Assembly: GCF_921293095.1 (NCBI RefSeq)
Contig: NC_060249.1
Coordinates: 77,449,907 to 77,513,906, forward strand
Direction of reading: 5' to 3'
Origin: Ischnura elegans
Lineage: Eukaryota > Arthropoda > Insecta > Odonata > Coenagrionidae
Length of the DNA stretch: 64,000 nucleotides
Shown here: positions 45,701 through 59,264 of the stretch, in pieces
How the letters are laid out: every line of letters begins with the position of its first letter
Position numbering within the stretch: the stretch's first letter is position 1
Position numbers and translations under genes: made by a program
Notes under the pieces: generated by a model
What the model saw: the letters and a program-made list of their open reading frames with translations, nothing else
Database searches by the model: none
What the model was told of the DNA's origin: nothing

Positions 45701-47259
45701 GGGCCGTATTCTGTAACTCCAAACCGATCGGTGCGGCACCGATTCGTCGGGTGCGACGTCACACCGACTCCCGGTAAGAAGTCGTGCGATTCTGTACGAA
45801 CCCAATCGGTGCGTCACCGACGTCAGGGCGAGAGATCGTCGGTAGCCTTGCCGACAGCAAAAAGGTGTCGGTACGGCCACCGACTAGTGGGTTTCATCAA
45901 CTCCCCGGTGCGCATTGTACGTTTTATTTTGTTTTTATCTCATCACCGAGTAAATAATGAGGTTTGCTGCAATGTTATCTTTTTCTGCCCCTTCGAAAAG
46001 GCTACTATAAATTACTGTGTCATCATCTATATTGATTACCTTGACATAAATATAAGATATTGGTTAATAAACATGAGGTTTGCCACTATATAATGACTTT
46101 CTCTCATTTATGTTACCACTTTCACTCTCTTGTAATAGGATTTCTTTCACTCTATCATCATTTATTTGCTCCTTTCACATAAAAAAGATATTTTTGATTA
46201 AATATGAGTTTTACCGCAATGTTATCACTTCATCTCACTCTGAATAGGCAACTATTATTTCACTCGATCATCATTTGGCGTTTCTCTCGACATAGAAATA
46301 AGATCTTTTTATTTAAATATGAAGTTTGCCGTGACGGTATTAGTTTCTTTCATTTGTAACAGGCAACTATATTTCATTATATCGTCAGCCATTGATTCCC
46401 TTGACGATAAAAGAAGATATTTGTTAATAAGTATGAGGTTTACCGCAATATTATCATTTTCTCTCACTTGGAATGCGCAACTTAAACATTTATTTCACCC
46501 AATCACAATTTCTTTACTTCCTCGTCATTACACTTCTTTTAATTACACCCAGCTCCATATTTTTATAACAATTTTCTAACTTGTTCCTCTAATATGACAT
46601 TTACATTTGCTTTTGAATCCTACGTTCACGTTCCATGGTATGTTATTTTCGTCTGCTACGGTGCTAATGGCATAACCTTCCGTTGATAACATTTAGACGG
46701 AACTTACATACTGACAACAATATTACCAAATCATGAATAAATAGCGTTATACGGAACCAATATTTAAAAAAAACTACGATCTCAAGGATAGTTTCAATAA
46801 TTCATTCCAGCAACAACAATCTCCATATCACATACAAACTTTATTGTGATGTTGTAATATTGTTTCCTTCGATTCTGTAGGTACAGCATTACTACCACAC
46901 ATTATATAAGCATTGTTAACAACTTATCCAATATCGTTTATCTTAATCTAGCAATAAGTCATAATTTCCGCAAATAAAAAGATTGAGAATGACGACAACA
47001 AACTGTGCCAATGAGTCTTCACTTGTTTTTACCCTTCTTTCATTGGTGGAGACACGTGAAACTTCGGATATATTCGGATTTTCCCTGTTTGGGAAGGAAG
47101 GGGAACCGTACCGACTGGTTTGAAACCGACGACCTTACAGAATCGCTGAAAGTGTCGTCGTCGGTGCGGAATCCGTTGTCGGTACGGTTTGATGTCCAGT
47201 CGGTGGGCTTGAAAGGGAAACCGACCGGTGCGGCACCGACGAAATACAGAATACGGCCC
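45701..47259. mobile_element. Non-autonomous PIF/Harbinger element, same family as 17407-24288
   Basis: Both ends read GGGCCGTATTCTGTA. CAG flanks both sides (45698-45700 and 47260-47262). About 220 bp at the left and about 460 bp at the right are closely similar to the autonomous copy, including the ACCGAC/GTCGGT clusters (about five left, seven right). No transposase or Myb exon remains. The middle is a tandem array of ~118-bp units absent from the large copy, so it is not a simple internal deletion. It could be mobilised in trans by the 17407 element's proteins. Confidence 0.92.
45957..46560. repeat. Five-copy ~118-bp tandem array inside the non-autonomous Harbinger
   Basis: Units start with ATGAGGTTTGCYGCAATGTT-like sequence at about 45957, 46073, 46204, 46319 and 46433. 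Each continues through a TTTCWCTC..AATAGGCAACTA region to a GATATTTGTTAATAA-like end. Spacing is 114-131 bp and copies differ by substitutions and small indels. No frame is conserved. Confidence 0.85.
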
Positions 47260-47357
47260 CAGAACCCTTCAGTCAGCAATTCAGCACTATACTCAGTCGG
47301 CTAACACGCTCCCCCTTATCACATTTTGAATTATAATTATTTTATAATCATTCATAA

Positions 47358-47568
47358 TGTCGGCCTCGGTGGCGGCGGGGTAACGTCTTCGCCTGCCAAA
47401 CAAGAGGTCGCGGGTTCGAGTCCCGCCTGGGTAGGTTTCCCCGGTCCAGGGCATGGTTGTTTGTGTACGTTTACTGTTACATATGTTGAACACCCCGGTG
47501 TAAAATGGCCAATGAGAGCTGTATCCGGTGGTTTTAGAATAAAATATAAAAAAATAAAATAAAATAAT
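47358..47568 (+). mobile_element. tRNA-headed SINE, family A, best copy
   Basis: It starts GGCCTCGGTGGCGGCGGGGT. The B-box is GGTCGCGGGTTCGAGTCCCG. The body contains CCGGTCCAGGGCATGG, GAACACCCCGGTGTAAAATG and GGTGGTTTTAGAATAAAAT, with an A-rich tail of AAAAT units. It is the least diverged of the four copies and lies 99 bp right of the Harbinger end. Confidence 0.85.
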
Positions 47569-50500
47569 GTTTTTATACACAATATTAGTATCATCTTTGC
47601 AAGCCAATACAGATAAACTTTGCCTCAGTTAATTAAATTAGATAGCTTTTGCCCTGAGAATACTAATTAGTGACAGACGTTTGCAGACACAATCAGAAGA
47701 AACTTCATGAAAATCACATGAGGAAAGATGGTGTGATACCTTTACATGAGCCAGAATAGTATTCATATGGTGATATGAGAAATGGAAACACGCACCTACC
47801 TTTTTAAATTGATGCACCTATAAAAAGAACTAAAACAGAAGTCGTGACTATGGCAGGACATTTGCAGGATTCCATCACGTTAATTGAAATGAATCATGGA
47901 TATGTGACCCGTCCCAGAATTCAATCTGTCATGGGGCTCATGTGTGAAGCAACAGCGAACAAATTCAGTAAATCATGCAAATGTATCGGTTTGATGGAAA
48001 ATTGCATGCCTCTTTTTTTGCCCCATGGAAACATAAAATGATTCCAATACCCTTTCATGAAATTATTGTCTTCGAAAACGATTTTTAAAAATTCAATTTT
48101 TCACTTTTTATGTGGTAAAGGGAGCAAGCAAGGTAAATTTTTGTTAGATGAGTGATTAATTTTTAGATAGAAATGAGGTGGAAATCCAATGTAATAGGTC
48201 AAGGACACGAAGTACCGAGTCCTTGTGATAATATACGTCCCTCAGATGCAACAATGATGGATATATATATATTTTTTACCTGACACACCCACATTCACAA
48301 ACTAAAAAAAGTACATTCTTCTTTTATCAACATTTGAGAGGAGGAATAAAACTAGGATCGAGGACCATATCGGTGATTATATAGAGACATCTATATGCGT
48401 GATTTGATAACTATCATAATTAAAAACTTAGAAATAATTTAAATCCGCAAAGAAATTACAGCGTGCTAAGAATCAGCTTGTATTACGGATTCATTCGCAT
48501 GTGCGTGTTTGAGTATGACAATTGAAGGAGAAGGTATTTTGCCTTAACCGGGATCCGAACCCGGGTCTCCCGAATTCTAATTCGAATAAAAATGATTTTT
48601 CCTCCGTGAAATATTACTATGACTAGTTAAACACTAACTGCACACAAACAACGTCGTGTTAATAATTCTCTGATTCCCCTATTCAATTATTACTCATGAA
48701 TAAGTAAAATTCATCAATAACTGAGGCATTACAGTATCTTGAGCATCAAGTTCTCTTTCAAAAAATTATCTCCTCTTTGCTTTTTAAAATCAGATATCCA
48801 GGGTATAGAAATGATGAATCCGCTGTCCCAAGCGCACAACCATGCATCACACCAGCCCACCATATTAAACCGGCGGCTGTCAAGAGTGGATCTTTCGGCG
48901 TTTATTTTTCTCTAATGTTTCGGTTAGTATGGACAGATAATTGAATGGGTACAATTACATCACCAGAATTTAAGAGTCAGGAGAGTATTTTGAGAGAATG
49001 ATTTATCGCAAAAAAAAATGCACTCAAACATTTATAACGCTCAAAATGGACTCAAATGTGCTTAAAATCCCGCAAAATTATCATTTGGACGCTTAATTAT
49101 TCAGCGATAAGTCACTTAAAATTAGTGGATGGAGGCTTCGTAATTATTCACGCAAGGTAATAGCATACGCATCTAAAGAGATATCTTGCGTCATTTATCA
49201 ACAATATTATTCTGTTTTTTCATACATTGATTAAATTTCATTCAGTTTTGATTAATGGTCCCATATTGCTCCATGATTTTACCGCCTGAGTACATTTGTG
49301 TTCTTTAACTGCAATTCAGTTTTTGACTTGTTGACTGTTATCTTAAACTCAATTTTCGCAGATAATAATCATTTACGTTCAAAATGCTGTTGAGCAAATT
49401 ATTTTGCCATTTCATATCGAAAATTTCGTGTTTCATTTAGGGCAGGTCGCAGAACAGTTTTTTATTGCACTTCAATATTTGAAATGTTATTGACCTCATC
49501 ATAACCCAGAGCCGTATAAAGCATTGCTGTCATGTTTCTAGGAAAATTTTCCTGAAACACGCAGAGTAATTCCTCAGCAACATACGCAGAAAAACCATAA
49601 AATCAGAAAATTAGCTATTCCGGAACAAGTTCTGATACTTCACCTACTGATACCAGGTAATGTCTAATTAAAGGGAAACATCAGAGTGATTTGTATTCTG
49701 ATTACATTCGCGTCAAAACTAAGACCATTTTACCGAAAAAAACTACAAGGATTTTTATCAAGTTCAAGTATTTTACTTCTCTTTTCTAATCGAAGGATAG
49801 CGTGATTCCTAAACTTGAATCTTTTTCGTACCTCTGTCACGTAACACGTGACCTCAAAGAATTTTAGCTGGTAAATACCGCTGAAGCTAACAGAAAACCT
49901 CTTCTCTTTTACTTTTTCAAACTGCGAGAAACACAGCAGGAGAGACTATGAAAAATGCGGAAAAAGGTAAAACTTCACAACTTGGAATTTTACTGGCTCC
50001 GAAAAGTTGGCACATAGGCCGAAATGAAGTCTCCTAGTCAACTTGAGTGCGTTCTCGCATTTGAATATCTGTGCGAGAACCACGTTCAACAAAGCGACCG
50101 GGACCCAAGTCTGGACCGATGAATCCTCATATCTCCCTCAAAAGAGAAGGGATTCGGTCTGTGGACGACATTTCGGCCCGAGAATACTAGTAGACCGTGA
50201 GTCAATGCTTTATCGGGCCTGGTACCGCTGCGGCCATCGCTTCAAAACTTAAAGAACGGGTAATACGGTCGCCTTTATCCGATATGCGATACGGCTTCAT
50301 CCGGATGGCTGGTTAACTCATCTGATTGTGATGAAGGAGTAGTATGGGAGCCACAGAAGAGCAAGAACAAGGTAGTGACTGGATTAGTTTTCAGAGGACG
50401 AAAGAATAAGTTTGTTCTCAGAAGAATTTACCTGAGGGGAGAGCATAATGCTTTACATTTAAAAGATTACCATGAGATCACTCATGCCTGGTTTATACCG

Positions 50501-53500
50501 CGTCAGATCTCCAATGTTGGAGCTACAATTCTGCAAGAAATATTTCTCGGATTTAACGACGGATAAGATCTTCCATGTAGACATATAGATACGGAAAACC
50601 AGAAGCGGTGTGACACCCGATAATCTCCACTGTCAGTGCTTGCCGAGGAACAAATACAGGTATTTTACTAATTCTACTTCCTTTCCTTAAACAGACAGTT
50701 GAATTGATTTTCTAAAGGAAAATAAAGCTTCAAAATCAACATATTAGCCATGCCTAATGGGGTGAAACATTTGTTCTTTACAAACTTTAAATAAAATAAT
50801 GAGTCCGAATGAAAAATGTATGATGAATTTTGCCAATAATTTTACCAAAAATGTTTTCATTGTTCTATTTTGATCGATAGGTCATATACATAATACATAT
50901 TTAATTTTGAAAAATAATCTCTAATGCTGAATTAATAAATAGAAACAACTTTAAAATCTGCGGTAGATTCGAAGCTTACGACTAACAAGAAACGTAAATA
51001 AATAAACTAAAATATTTAAATCTTCAATGCAGAGAGTATTTTTTAATCCTTCTTGATATTGGCGAAATAGGGATTCGGATAAAAATAACCTTTCTTGCGT
51101 TCAGTTTTCCGCTCCATTATTTTATTTTAATGATCCTTTACCAACTTCATAGCAATGAAAAACAGCTTCCCTAACTCTCTACAATGGATCATTCAAAATG
51201 CATGAGCAGTTGAGTATACAATACCATTACCATAAGCTCACCCGCGCACGAACCGAACTCATTCGAGAGTGTTAAACCCACCCACGCGTCTTCCACAGAG
51301 CTATCATTCGTACTAATTACCTTTCATAATCACAAGGTCCAACTAATAAAACTGAATTTTCTTTCCTTGCAATATGTTTCTCTACTGAGATCAAAATGTT
51401 TCCAATTACCGTTGAGTTCAAATTTCCCTTTGATGATGATTTTCACACACATACAAATGGGCCGCCATTGTCTCTTAGAGTAATAATACACATTTTTGGA
51501 AAAAAATTTACAGCTTCGTATTATTATTTTTTTTTAATTGATTTTTATTCTCATATGTATTACACTTGTTATAAGTTACTCACCAATTTATCTTTCAATA
51601 AAAACAAACTATTTCACTTCATTAAAGTTCAAAATAATTTTTCTTTAATTTGATTCTCATAGTTCTCTTTAGTTTCTCTTTAATTCGATTCGCATCGTGG
51701 ATCTTACATGTAGTTTAGCAGACAACATCACATTATAACACTGATATGAGCACATTCCAGACCATAATGATTGAATATACTATTCGTACCACGGACTATG
51801 AGCTATGAGTTGAAAATTATGGTCTGTGCGAATGTCACCGTAGCAATGGATATCAAGGAAACATTTTTCTTAAAACTTCCTTTCACATGAACCTATCGGT
51901 TGTGGCTTTTCGCGAAAACTAACTATTTATTTAGATCATCCGAATATGGATTCGAGAGGTATAAAAACTGTTTGCCTAGCTCTGACCTTGGATAGAAACA
52001 CATTCAATACTTGTACCACCTCGAAACTGAAATATTCGACTCAAATATTTCGCCATAGTAATTTCCTCTCTCAGTATAGAAAGAGCGACTATTCCCTAAT
52101 TGAAACAGGGACAAACGCAAAAAAAGCGCACTCTGTGAGCATATCCGTGAGCAACAAGGGAGAGAGAGAGAAAGAGTCGGTAGAGCCAAATGGAAATAAA
52201 AGATAAACTCAAAAAAAAAGAAAGAAAGAACGTTGAGCCGAGGCCGTTATGAGGGATTAAAAATTTAAAGAAAGGAAAGTGAAGCGATAAAGCCGAAAAA
52301 TAAAAGCTCCATATCTTCGCTCCAGTTTTCCTCCGTAATGACCCAACGCCATCTCTTTTCCAGCACCGTCCGAAATGTAATCTCGCCTTGTATGTAGTCT
52401 CACCTCTGGGATCAGTCTAGCGCCCGCGCGACCCACTTTGAGCTGCGTTGCCGGGGAAAATAAGGATGTGAACCCCGACGAAAAAAAAGGGTTCAGCGTC
52501 GTGTCGCTTGAAAAATTCATCCGAAGTGCGATATTACGAATTTCAACTGTTTACGATAAACATCCAGATGTTACCATAACGCTATCACCATAACCATACG
52601 ATTGAGTTAAAACTGTGTGGTTTCTTCAGAATTCCTGCTCAAGACATCTTGCCAAAATAGTGTCTCGATTAAATTTATATTTTTACTCAAGGCAACAAAA
52701 TAAAGTAAAATTTTTAAGCAACTGCAGCAGGTGCCCCGTGATGAACAGCTCCATTTTAATTGAAATAAAGTCAAAAAGTTTTTTTTTTCTTTAGCTTTTC
52801 TAAATATTAAGCCGAGGTGCCAATGCTTAAGAGTGATTTTTAACCTCTCCGCATGAAAGTAGATATTTAAGCCCAACAACTTTAAGCATACCTAACCATA
52901 AAAATTTTAATGAGTTGGTTTATCAACCCATCCACTTCTCTGTATGAAAGTAGATATTTAAGCCCAAGAACCTTAAGCATCATCATAACAATTTTTACAG
53001 TAGTTATATATCCTTATTTTTGCCTCAGATGACTGACAGGGTAAAGTTTTATACTCTTACCTACCGTACAAGGCCAAAATATCACCAGCTTTATAAATAA
53101 CCTCCATTGATTGACAGCTCCATTTTCCTTTAACTGAAAACAAAACAATTTTTCTGCAGTATTTTTAAATAATCAACTGAGTTTTCAAAGCCTAGGTACG
53201 GTTTTCAGAGGTCTGAATATAGCATTTAGGCATTTAACTCCGGATACTGTAACCATAATCGTCATCATTCCTTATCCTCAGTTATCATTCTGAAAAGATA
53301 CTTCATTTTTTAGAAATTCAATTCGACTTTTACTTTAGATAGGTAGCCCAACATCGCCTTTTTGATTCAGCTTCTTTAAATGTCACCATGGGTACGGTTC
53401 TATTTTCCTTTGGCAAACTGAAACAGATACTCAAACTTGAACAGCAAAATTTGTTCCCTGCAGTCTCTAAAATTTTGGTATCAAGGTTTAGCATTTTAGA

Positions 53501-53884
53501 ATACGTGTTTCAGCCCTAAAATTGCAACTTAGCCCTGTTTCAGTGGTGGCTGTTTACCGATTGTTATCCTCGCGGTTGGATTAAAGCCGTTCTGTTGGAT
53601 ATGGAGGAGGGACTTCACTACTTTTGGTGGCACTTGGAGACCATTAGATATCCATATGCAGTAGAAAGTCATGCTCATGATGGCAATTTCCAGGAATCTC
53701 CGGGGAATGCAGGTCGTACTTGCCCCCTATTTTTCGGCCCCTTGTGTATGTGCCATGATTAGCGGGTGAGTTGGCGTGGTAGTATTGTAGCGGGATATCC
53801 ACATCTAATATGGAGAAGTGGAGATTCGAACCAGTCCGAGAGAAACAAGGTTCCAGTGTCACAAAAGTGCAATGTAATATTTTT
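47569..53884. other. Long stretch with only minor repeats
   Basis: At 48540-48600 a minus-strand tRNA-like head (GGGAGACCCGGGTTCGGATC) marks a SINE fragment. An (AT)n run lies near 48258-48270. GC-richer patches at 50040-50620 and 52100-52510 carry short frames on both strands without recognisable motifs. No gene is supported. Confidence 0.4.
52840..52990. repeat. Two-copy tandem duplication (~91 bp period)
   Basis: ATGAAAGTAGATATTTAAGC followed by CCAA.AAC.TTAAGCAT occurs at about 52853 and again at about 52944 with few differences. It is non-coding. Confidence 0.75.
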
Positions 53885-54045
53885 AGCCGGCCTTGGTGGA
53901 GACAGAGTGAAGTCCTCGGATGCAAAACAAGAAGTCCCACCTGGGTAAGCCGCCACTATCCTGGGTATGGCTTTTCACGCATGTATAATTGTTAACTTGT
54001 TGAAAATCCCCGATTTTGAAGGCCAATATGTGTTATTTAAGGTAG
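53885..54045 (+). mobile_element. tRNA-headed SINE, family A, degraded
   Basis: GGCCTTGGTGGAGACAGAGT, AAACAAGAAGTCCCACCTGG and GTTAACTTGTTGAAAATCCC correspond in order to the 34023 and 47358 copies. The B-box has lost several bases. Confidence 0.65.
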
Positions 54046-56269
54046 TATGGAAAGAAAGAGAATAACCATTAAATAACCTTTTACGCCTACACCTTGATAC
54101 CGCGGTCGGTTTAGTTCGCAAGAGGGTAAAATGATCAATTTTTTATGTGTTTCGGTGATTTTCTAATTTAAATCGAAAAATCAAGCCATAAGTTAAATCA
54201 TAAAATAAATTTATGAGCCATTTATCTACCTTAATTAGCTACTCCCTAGCTTGCTTTTTTATGAGAAAATAAATTAAAAATCTTAACTCAAGATATAAAC
54301 ACGTCTAGGAAAAATTTATCACGTGGACCTTAATTTTCAACCAATTAAATTGCTATCAGTATGACCTACATTATTATTATTAATGATGTATTAATGAGTA
54401 ATCAATACCGCTGTAATAAACTTTTAACACACATAGCAGCGGATGTTTGCAGCCTTATATGAAGTAATACTATTGCTTCAACCTTTTCGATTATATTTAG
54501 ATACCAACACTAAGAATCACCGAACGCTTAATTAATGAACCCACAGAACAACGCCGGTACTTCCATTTTCCACAAATGTCAACTTTGGGAGAACGCCACG
54601 TCATTCTGGTAAAGGAGAAAAATTAGCTAAGCAAAGTGATACAAGGAACGCTGGCGATATATTTTTCCACGAGTGAATACATTTCTCAAAATAAGTTCCG
54701 ACGTAAATACCTTGACATCTTCCACCCCCAATTATAAAATTCAATATTATTACTCTCCTCTCCCACTTACATGCTGATCCCACGTTCCCTTCTCTCTGAA
54801 AAAAGCTTGAATTCATTCTTTCCACTTCATTGTATTCTCCATCTTACCACTTCAAATTACCCCAGTGCCCTTCTGATCCTCTTCTACATATCAATGGCAT
54901 TTCAAACATTCCCATATTTTTCTCTCCACTCAGCTTATCGTTTTCAACTATCTCAATGCGAAGCGGAGAGTCTCTCACAATTGAGGATACTTGCATTCTA
55001 TAAAAGAATATATATTTCTTAGTTGGAATTTTAATTCGGCCATTTAAAGCGTGGAGGGAAATGGCAAAATTGTATCAATCAGCACACAAAAAAAGGTGTC
55101 CACTCATGACGTTTTCCCTCAAGTAGTTGCGTTTCTTTATTAATTAATGCAATGGTTATTGCAGATTTATACGTAAATCAGCGCACTATGATATAGATCC
55201 CATGTAAATAACGATTAAATTATCAAATATATTTATTTATAACTGAGTAGTTTTTCAGTGACCTCCCTATTTGGGTTTGAAATACCACAAAATGCTATTA
55301 ATGATACGAGCATTAATTAATATCAGTTTATGTGATCAGTTCAAGTCGATACAAGAATTACAATATTAATTAATTAATGACACAGTGATAATATCATCCT
55401 CATAGTGTTCAATACCTCATTTAATTTACACTTACGGAGAATGAGGATATCTTTCAATATTTTTCATATAACTTTCCTCAGAGTGAAATGGAATACATGT
55501 TAGTGAGCTATGAAACTGAGACTAATGCGGCATCTAATATAAATTAATTAAAGGAAAAATACGATGTTGTCAAGGATTTAACAGGCACCATCAACTTCTA
55601 TACGATTAAGGCTTCCCTGGTGCCATTTGATTCCCTGTGGGAAAGGCGCGATTTACTAATAATGTGGAAATACTCCTGATGAAAACAATATAAAATATTT
55701 AATTGCAGTTTTAATATTGACAAAGAGACTAGCGATGTCGATAGATTTTACGACGCACATAACCCACTTGTTAATTATAAAAACTGAAGGACTCCAATCA
55801 TGTAGCAGATTTATATCTCTAGAGTCATACACTCGAATCTTTTGAATGAGTCAATAGATCATAGTATGGAGTTATTTCCTAAGAGTTTTGAAATTTTTTA
55901 TTGGCGTTTTCTGTTTTAAAGATGAGAGAATTGCTAACATATATGACTTATTTATAGTTTTCCTCATGAAACCAACCTATATGGTAATATTTTTTATTTA
56001 AATAGATCCTTTTATCGCTGCGAGGCTCGTGATTTTCCATGGTATCTATTCCCGATGCATTTTGATGTGAAGCAAAAGCAACAATGCCTTCGTTTGTCAA
56101 GGGGATTCAGCTCTATGAATCGAAGTATTCCACGAAACACCAAAATATTTCCGCCCCACCTCTCGCCTTATCACGGACTGTAAGATGCAGAAATACTAAT
56201 CACAATAGCCTTTGAAACCGTGAAAAGAAATTGGACATAAATATCCAATGTGTAAATCCCGTGTGTGGT
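54046..56269. other. No gene found
   Basis: AT-rich DNA without repeats or motifs that I can recognise. Confidence 0.4.
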
Positions 56270-56935
56270 ACAAGACAGAGAAAGAATCGGAAAGGACAAT
56301 GCTAATGTATCAGCTGAAAGATCGATAAGAAGAAGGCTATGGTATTAGTATGCACCAAGAGAGGAGGCCAGGTCGACGTTGAACTAGGATAATAAAAACC
56401 TGAAGAGACTTGTTTCCCAGGAAGCCGAGCAATCAGCGATAGGCGGAGCAAGAAATGAATGGTCAATAGAATACCCTGGGCGAAGAAAACATTCTACAAA
56501 CGAATTCTACGTTGAAAATACTCTTTAAAGTAAGCTACGGATACGAGCATCGAGATAAGGAAAGAATTCATGGGAACTTACATCAGAATCATGTTTTCTT
56601 ACGTCGGTGAAGCATGGACATAGACAGTAGCAGAAATCAATCATGTGTGAAAGCATTCAAAATGTGGTGTTAATGAATAATGACGAAGAATAATTTTAGT
56701 GGCAAAACTTTTCTAGACACATGATGAGGTATGATGGTTTGTTGAAGATAATCATAGGAAATGAAAAACAATAAGGAAGATCTCACTGATATGAGATATG
56801 TAGATTAAGTTATCAAGAGCGTAAAGGAAAACAAATTCGTAGACATGAGAAGATAAGCAAATGAGAAAGATGGGTAGAGAGTCGTATCTCACCCGTCTAA
56901 GAATTATTGACCAATCATAATAAATTATCAGATAT
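56270..56935 (+). pseudogene. Degenerate LINE reverse transcriptase C-terminal region
   Basis: In shifting frames the + strand gives TMLMYQLK-like and RRPGRR-like pieces near 56300-56370, then VKAFKMWC near 56650 and RHMMRYDGLLKIIIGNE near 56719. These parallel the C-terminal blocks of the copies at 19340 and 29824. It ends near ATTGACCAATC, like the family's 3' end. It is heavily mutated. Confidence 0.65.
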
Positions 56936-57208
56936 GTTCAACCCGAGATAATGCCAACTAATATACCATATTTAAAATAATGATTTTAAGGTTTAACTCT
57001 CCAAATTTGACTAAATTATTATTTTAGTCACCACCGATTGCACAATATGGCATCTTCCTTTCATCTGATGAAATTTGGGTCGCGAAATCAAAAAAAAGGC
57101 CGAGGTTTCAGAGTTTTCTCCTTTCACCATCAACAAATTTCAGAAAATTCCGGCTGAAACAATACAATTTTTGATATTAAGGCTTGAGATTAAAGTGTTA
57201 CATGGCTA
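56936..57208. other. No feature seen
   Basis: AT-rich spacer. Confidence 0.4.
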
Positions 57209-57433
57209 ACGTGTTAAAACTTTCTGTTCCAGCAGCGCATTTTGCGTTGCCATTTTTTTGCGGCCATTGCAGGGCGCATTCTAAGGGGTATTTTTTTTTA
57301 TATTCCACGTTATATTATATTCCACGTTTGAAATAAAACGAACTCCTGAGTATGAGCCCTGCAATGCCTATGCGCCTGCAGCAACAATGGCTACGCGAAT
57401 CATGCATCTGTAACCCAAGGCTTTAACACGTGA
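57209..57433. mobile_element. Imperfect foldback element
   Basis: The left arm (about 57209-57302) and right arm (about 57337-57433) are reverse complements over roughly 95 bp with many mismatches. They share ACGTGTTAAA, a GCCATT block, GCGGC/GCAGGC and CATTGCAGGG. The shape suggests a decayed MITE. I could not define a target duplication or family. Confidence 0.55.
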
Positions 57434-58603
57434 TGTATCTTGCTGTCAAAACCGACGCACCAAAGTTACAATGAAAGTTCTCCTCTTAGCGGTACAATCA
57501 CTACCCGGAAAATTTTAAAATGATTAATAAATTTTATTCAACCATCCACGTTTTCAACAAATGAATGTTACCTTCAAGGTTAACTGACTTGATAAATTGA
57601 CGACCGAATTAATATTCCGTACACTCGAATAACAAATGAAGTCAGAGGAGAACTACCACTTGTATTTGTTATAGCGATATAAAATTTAAGATTCAGGATG
57701 CATACCCTGATTCAATACGCAAAACATTGAAATGATAAAGGGCAAGAATTAAAATTTCATTCCTTCTGCCGCAACCTCAAAGGATCATTCACTAGAAGTA
57801 AACCTTGATACACTAATGAAATGGCGAATAGCCTTGAACTCTACAGTATATTCCCGAAGCCCTATCGGAGTCATTGCCAAGGTCGCCTCGCACCCACTGA
57901 GATTAATCAAGATGCGCTCAAAGGGAGAAAAACAAATGGGCACAAAAAAGTGCATAAAAGATTGTGGCCTCGAAGCCAGCCACACGTGGTCTGATGCTTT
58001 TAACACAAAATTCATCAAGGACCTTTTTCTCTTTCAAAATAATCTTCAATGGCTTACAAACGTGCTCAACGCAACCAAAATAATTCATCCTCCACACTTG
58101 GCACTAAACCATCCATGACCTGATCACAATGATTCATAAATGAGATAGCACTATGGAAGCACTCGTGGCATTTATTACACACTTTTAGTAACTTTTTCGT
58201 CTATTTTTCTATTTTATTAAATAAATCTTTTAATTTATTTTTAACCCACTTCCTACTGCCGGATAGGTTTGAAATTCTGTACACATGCTTGCTTCTTATG
58301 GCAATACAATATTTAAAAATCAGAAATTAGAATTTTTTACATTGTACTCTAATTAACTAGATTCCCATTTCGTAAAAAGGTTTTAAATTTGCTCATTAGC
58401 AGTTTTAGCCATATTTTTTGGCATAAATATCTTTTACGGTTATGGTCGAATAGATATTATGAATCATCGCTTTAAAAAAATTTTAAATGAAAGTAAAATC
58501 AAAAAGATTTTAAATACGCCTTTCTCCAAAAACAGTGTAAAATTCACTAAAAGTAAAACATCAACTTTTCATCACTCGTAGTATAAATCGTGGGGTGGTG
58601 AAT
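57434..58603. other. No gene found
   Basis: The frame at 57816-58118 (100 codons, +) is overlapped by one on the other strand and has no known motif. The rest is AT-rich. Confidence 0.35.
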
Positions 58604-59264
58604 CAGGGATGGCAAGTGAATCGAAACGGAAATTTTTCGTTTCGATCCGGAGGGAAACGAAAATACGAGGCCTAGGTTTAGTTTCGTTCCCTCACGAAAT
58701 TAAAATCACCAAGGAGTTTAGTTTCGACCCGAGACGAAACTTTACTCCCAGGAACGAAACTAAATTAATCTAATCTCCGCTATTAATAGCTAAGTTTCGA
58801 TCCCAGAAGTCTAGTGGAGGGGGATAAGAGGGAATAGTTTCGACCCATTGAGTGTGTAGAGAAGTTAAAACATCGAGCTAAAATCGAATGGCCAGTTTGC
58901 GCTCACCGTTCTCCTGATAGCGGTTAAAATGTGAGTTCCCTATGCATCTAATGACGGTAGGCCGAATCTCTACTTCATTCAACAATAGGTACTTCATACT
59001 TGGTGTGTGGGTCTAACTTAAAATGTTCGAAGGTGAGGCACGTGGTCCCTCTGGTGCGAAACATTATCTTTTTACGTTTCATTTCGTCCCAAATTTTTTG
59101 TTTAGTTTTGACCCGAAGTATTTTTGACTCTGATTTCGTTCGGACCCTGGGTTTACCTCCCCGGTTAAATCCATTTTGTTTTGTTTCTACATTTCGCTCC
59201 TGAGAACGAAACTATTAATATTTTACTGTTTTTGACTTTTGTTTAGTTTCTATTGCCATCCCTG
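58604..59264. mobile_element. hAT-like non-autonomous element with GTTTCG-rich ends
   Basis: Inverted ends CAGGGATGGCAA lie at 58604 and, reversed, at 59264. Flanks GTGGTGAAT and GTGCTGAT are similar but not identical, consistent with an eroded 8-bp duplication. GTTTCG/CGAAAC motifs recur many times in both halves (for example 58628-58800), giving subterminal repeats as in hAT elements. A 67-codon frame inside has no recognised product. Confidence 0.65.

Noticed and set aside
47293..47607. 104-codon frame across a SINE
   Set aside because: It is a translation of SINE family A, whose head lacks any coding role.
48540..48600. Possible tRNA gene on the minus strand
   Set aside because: A good B-box is present, but no complete cloverleaf could be drawn by eye; similar heads nearby are SINEs.
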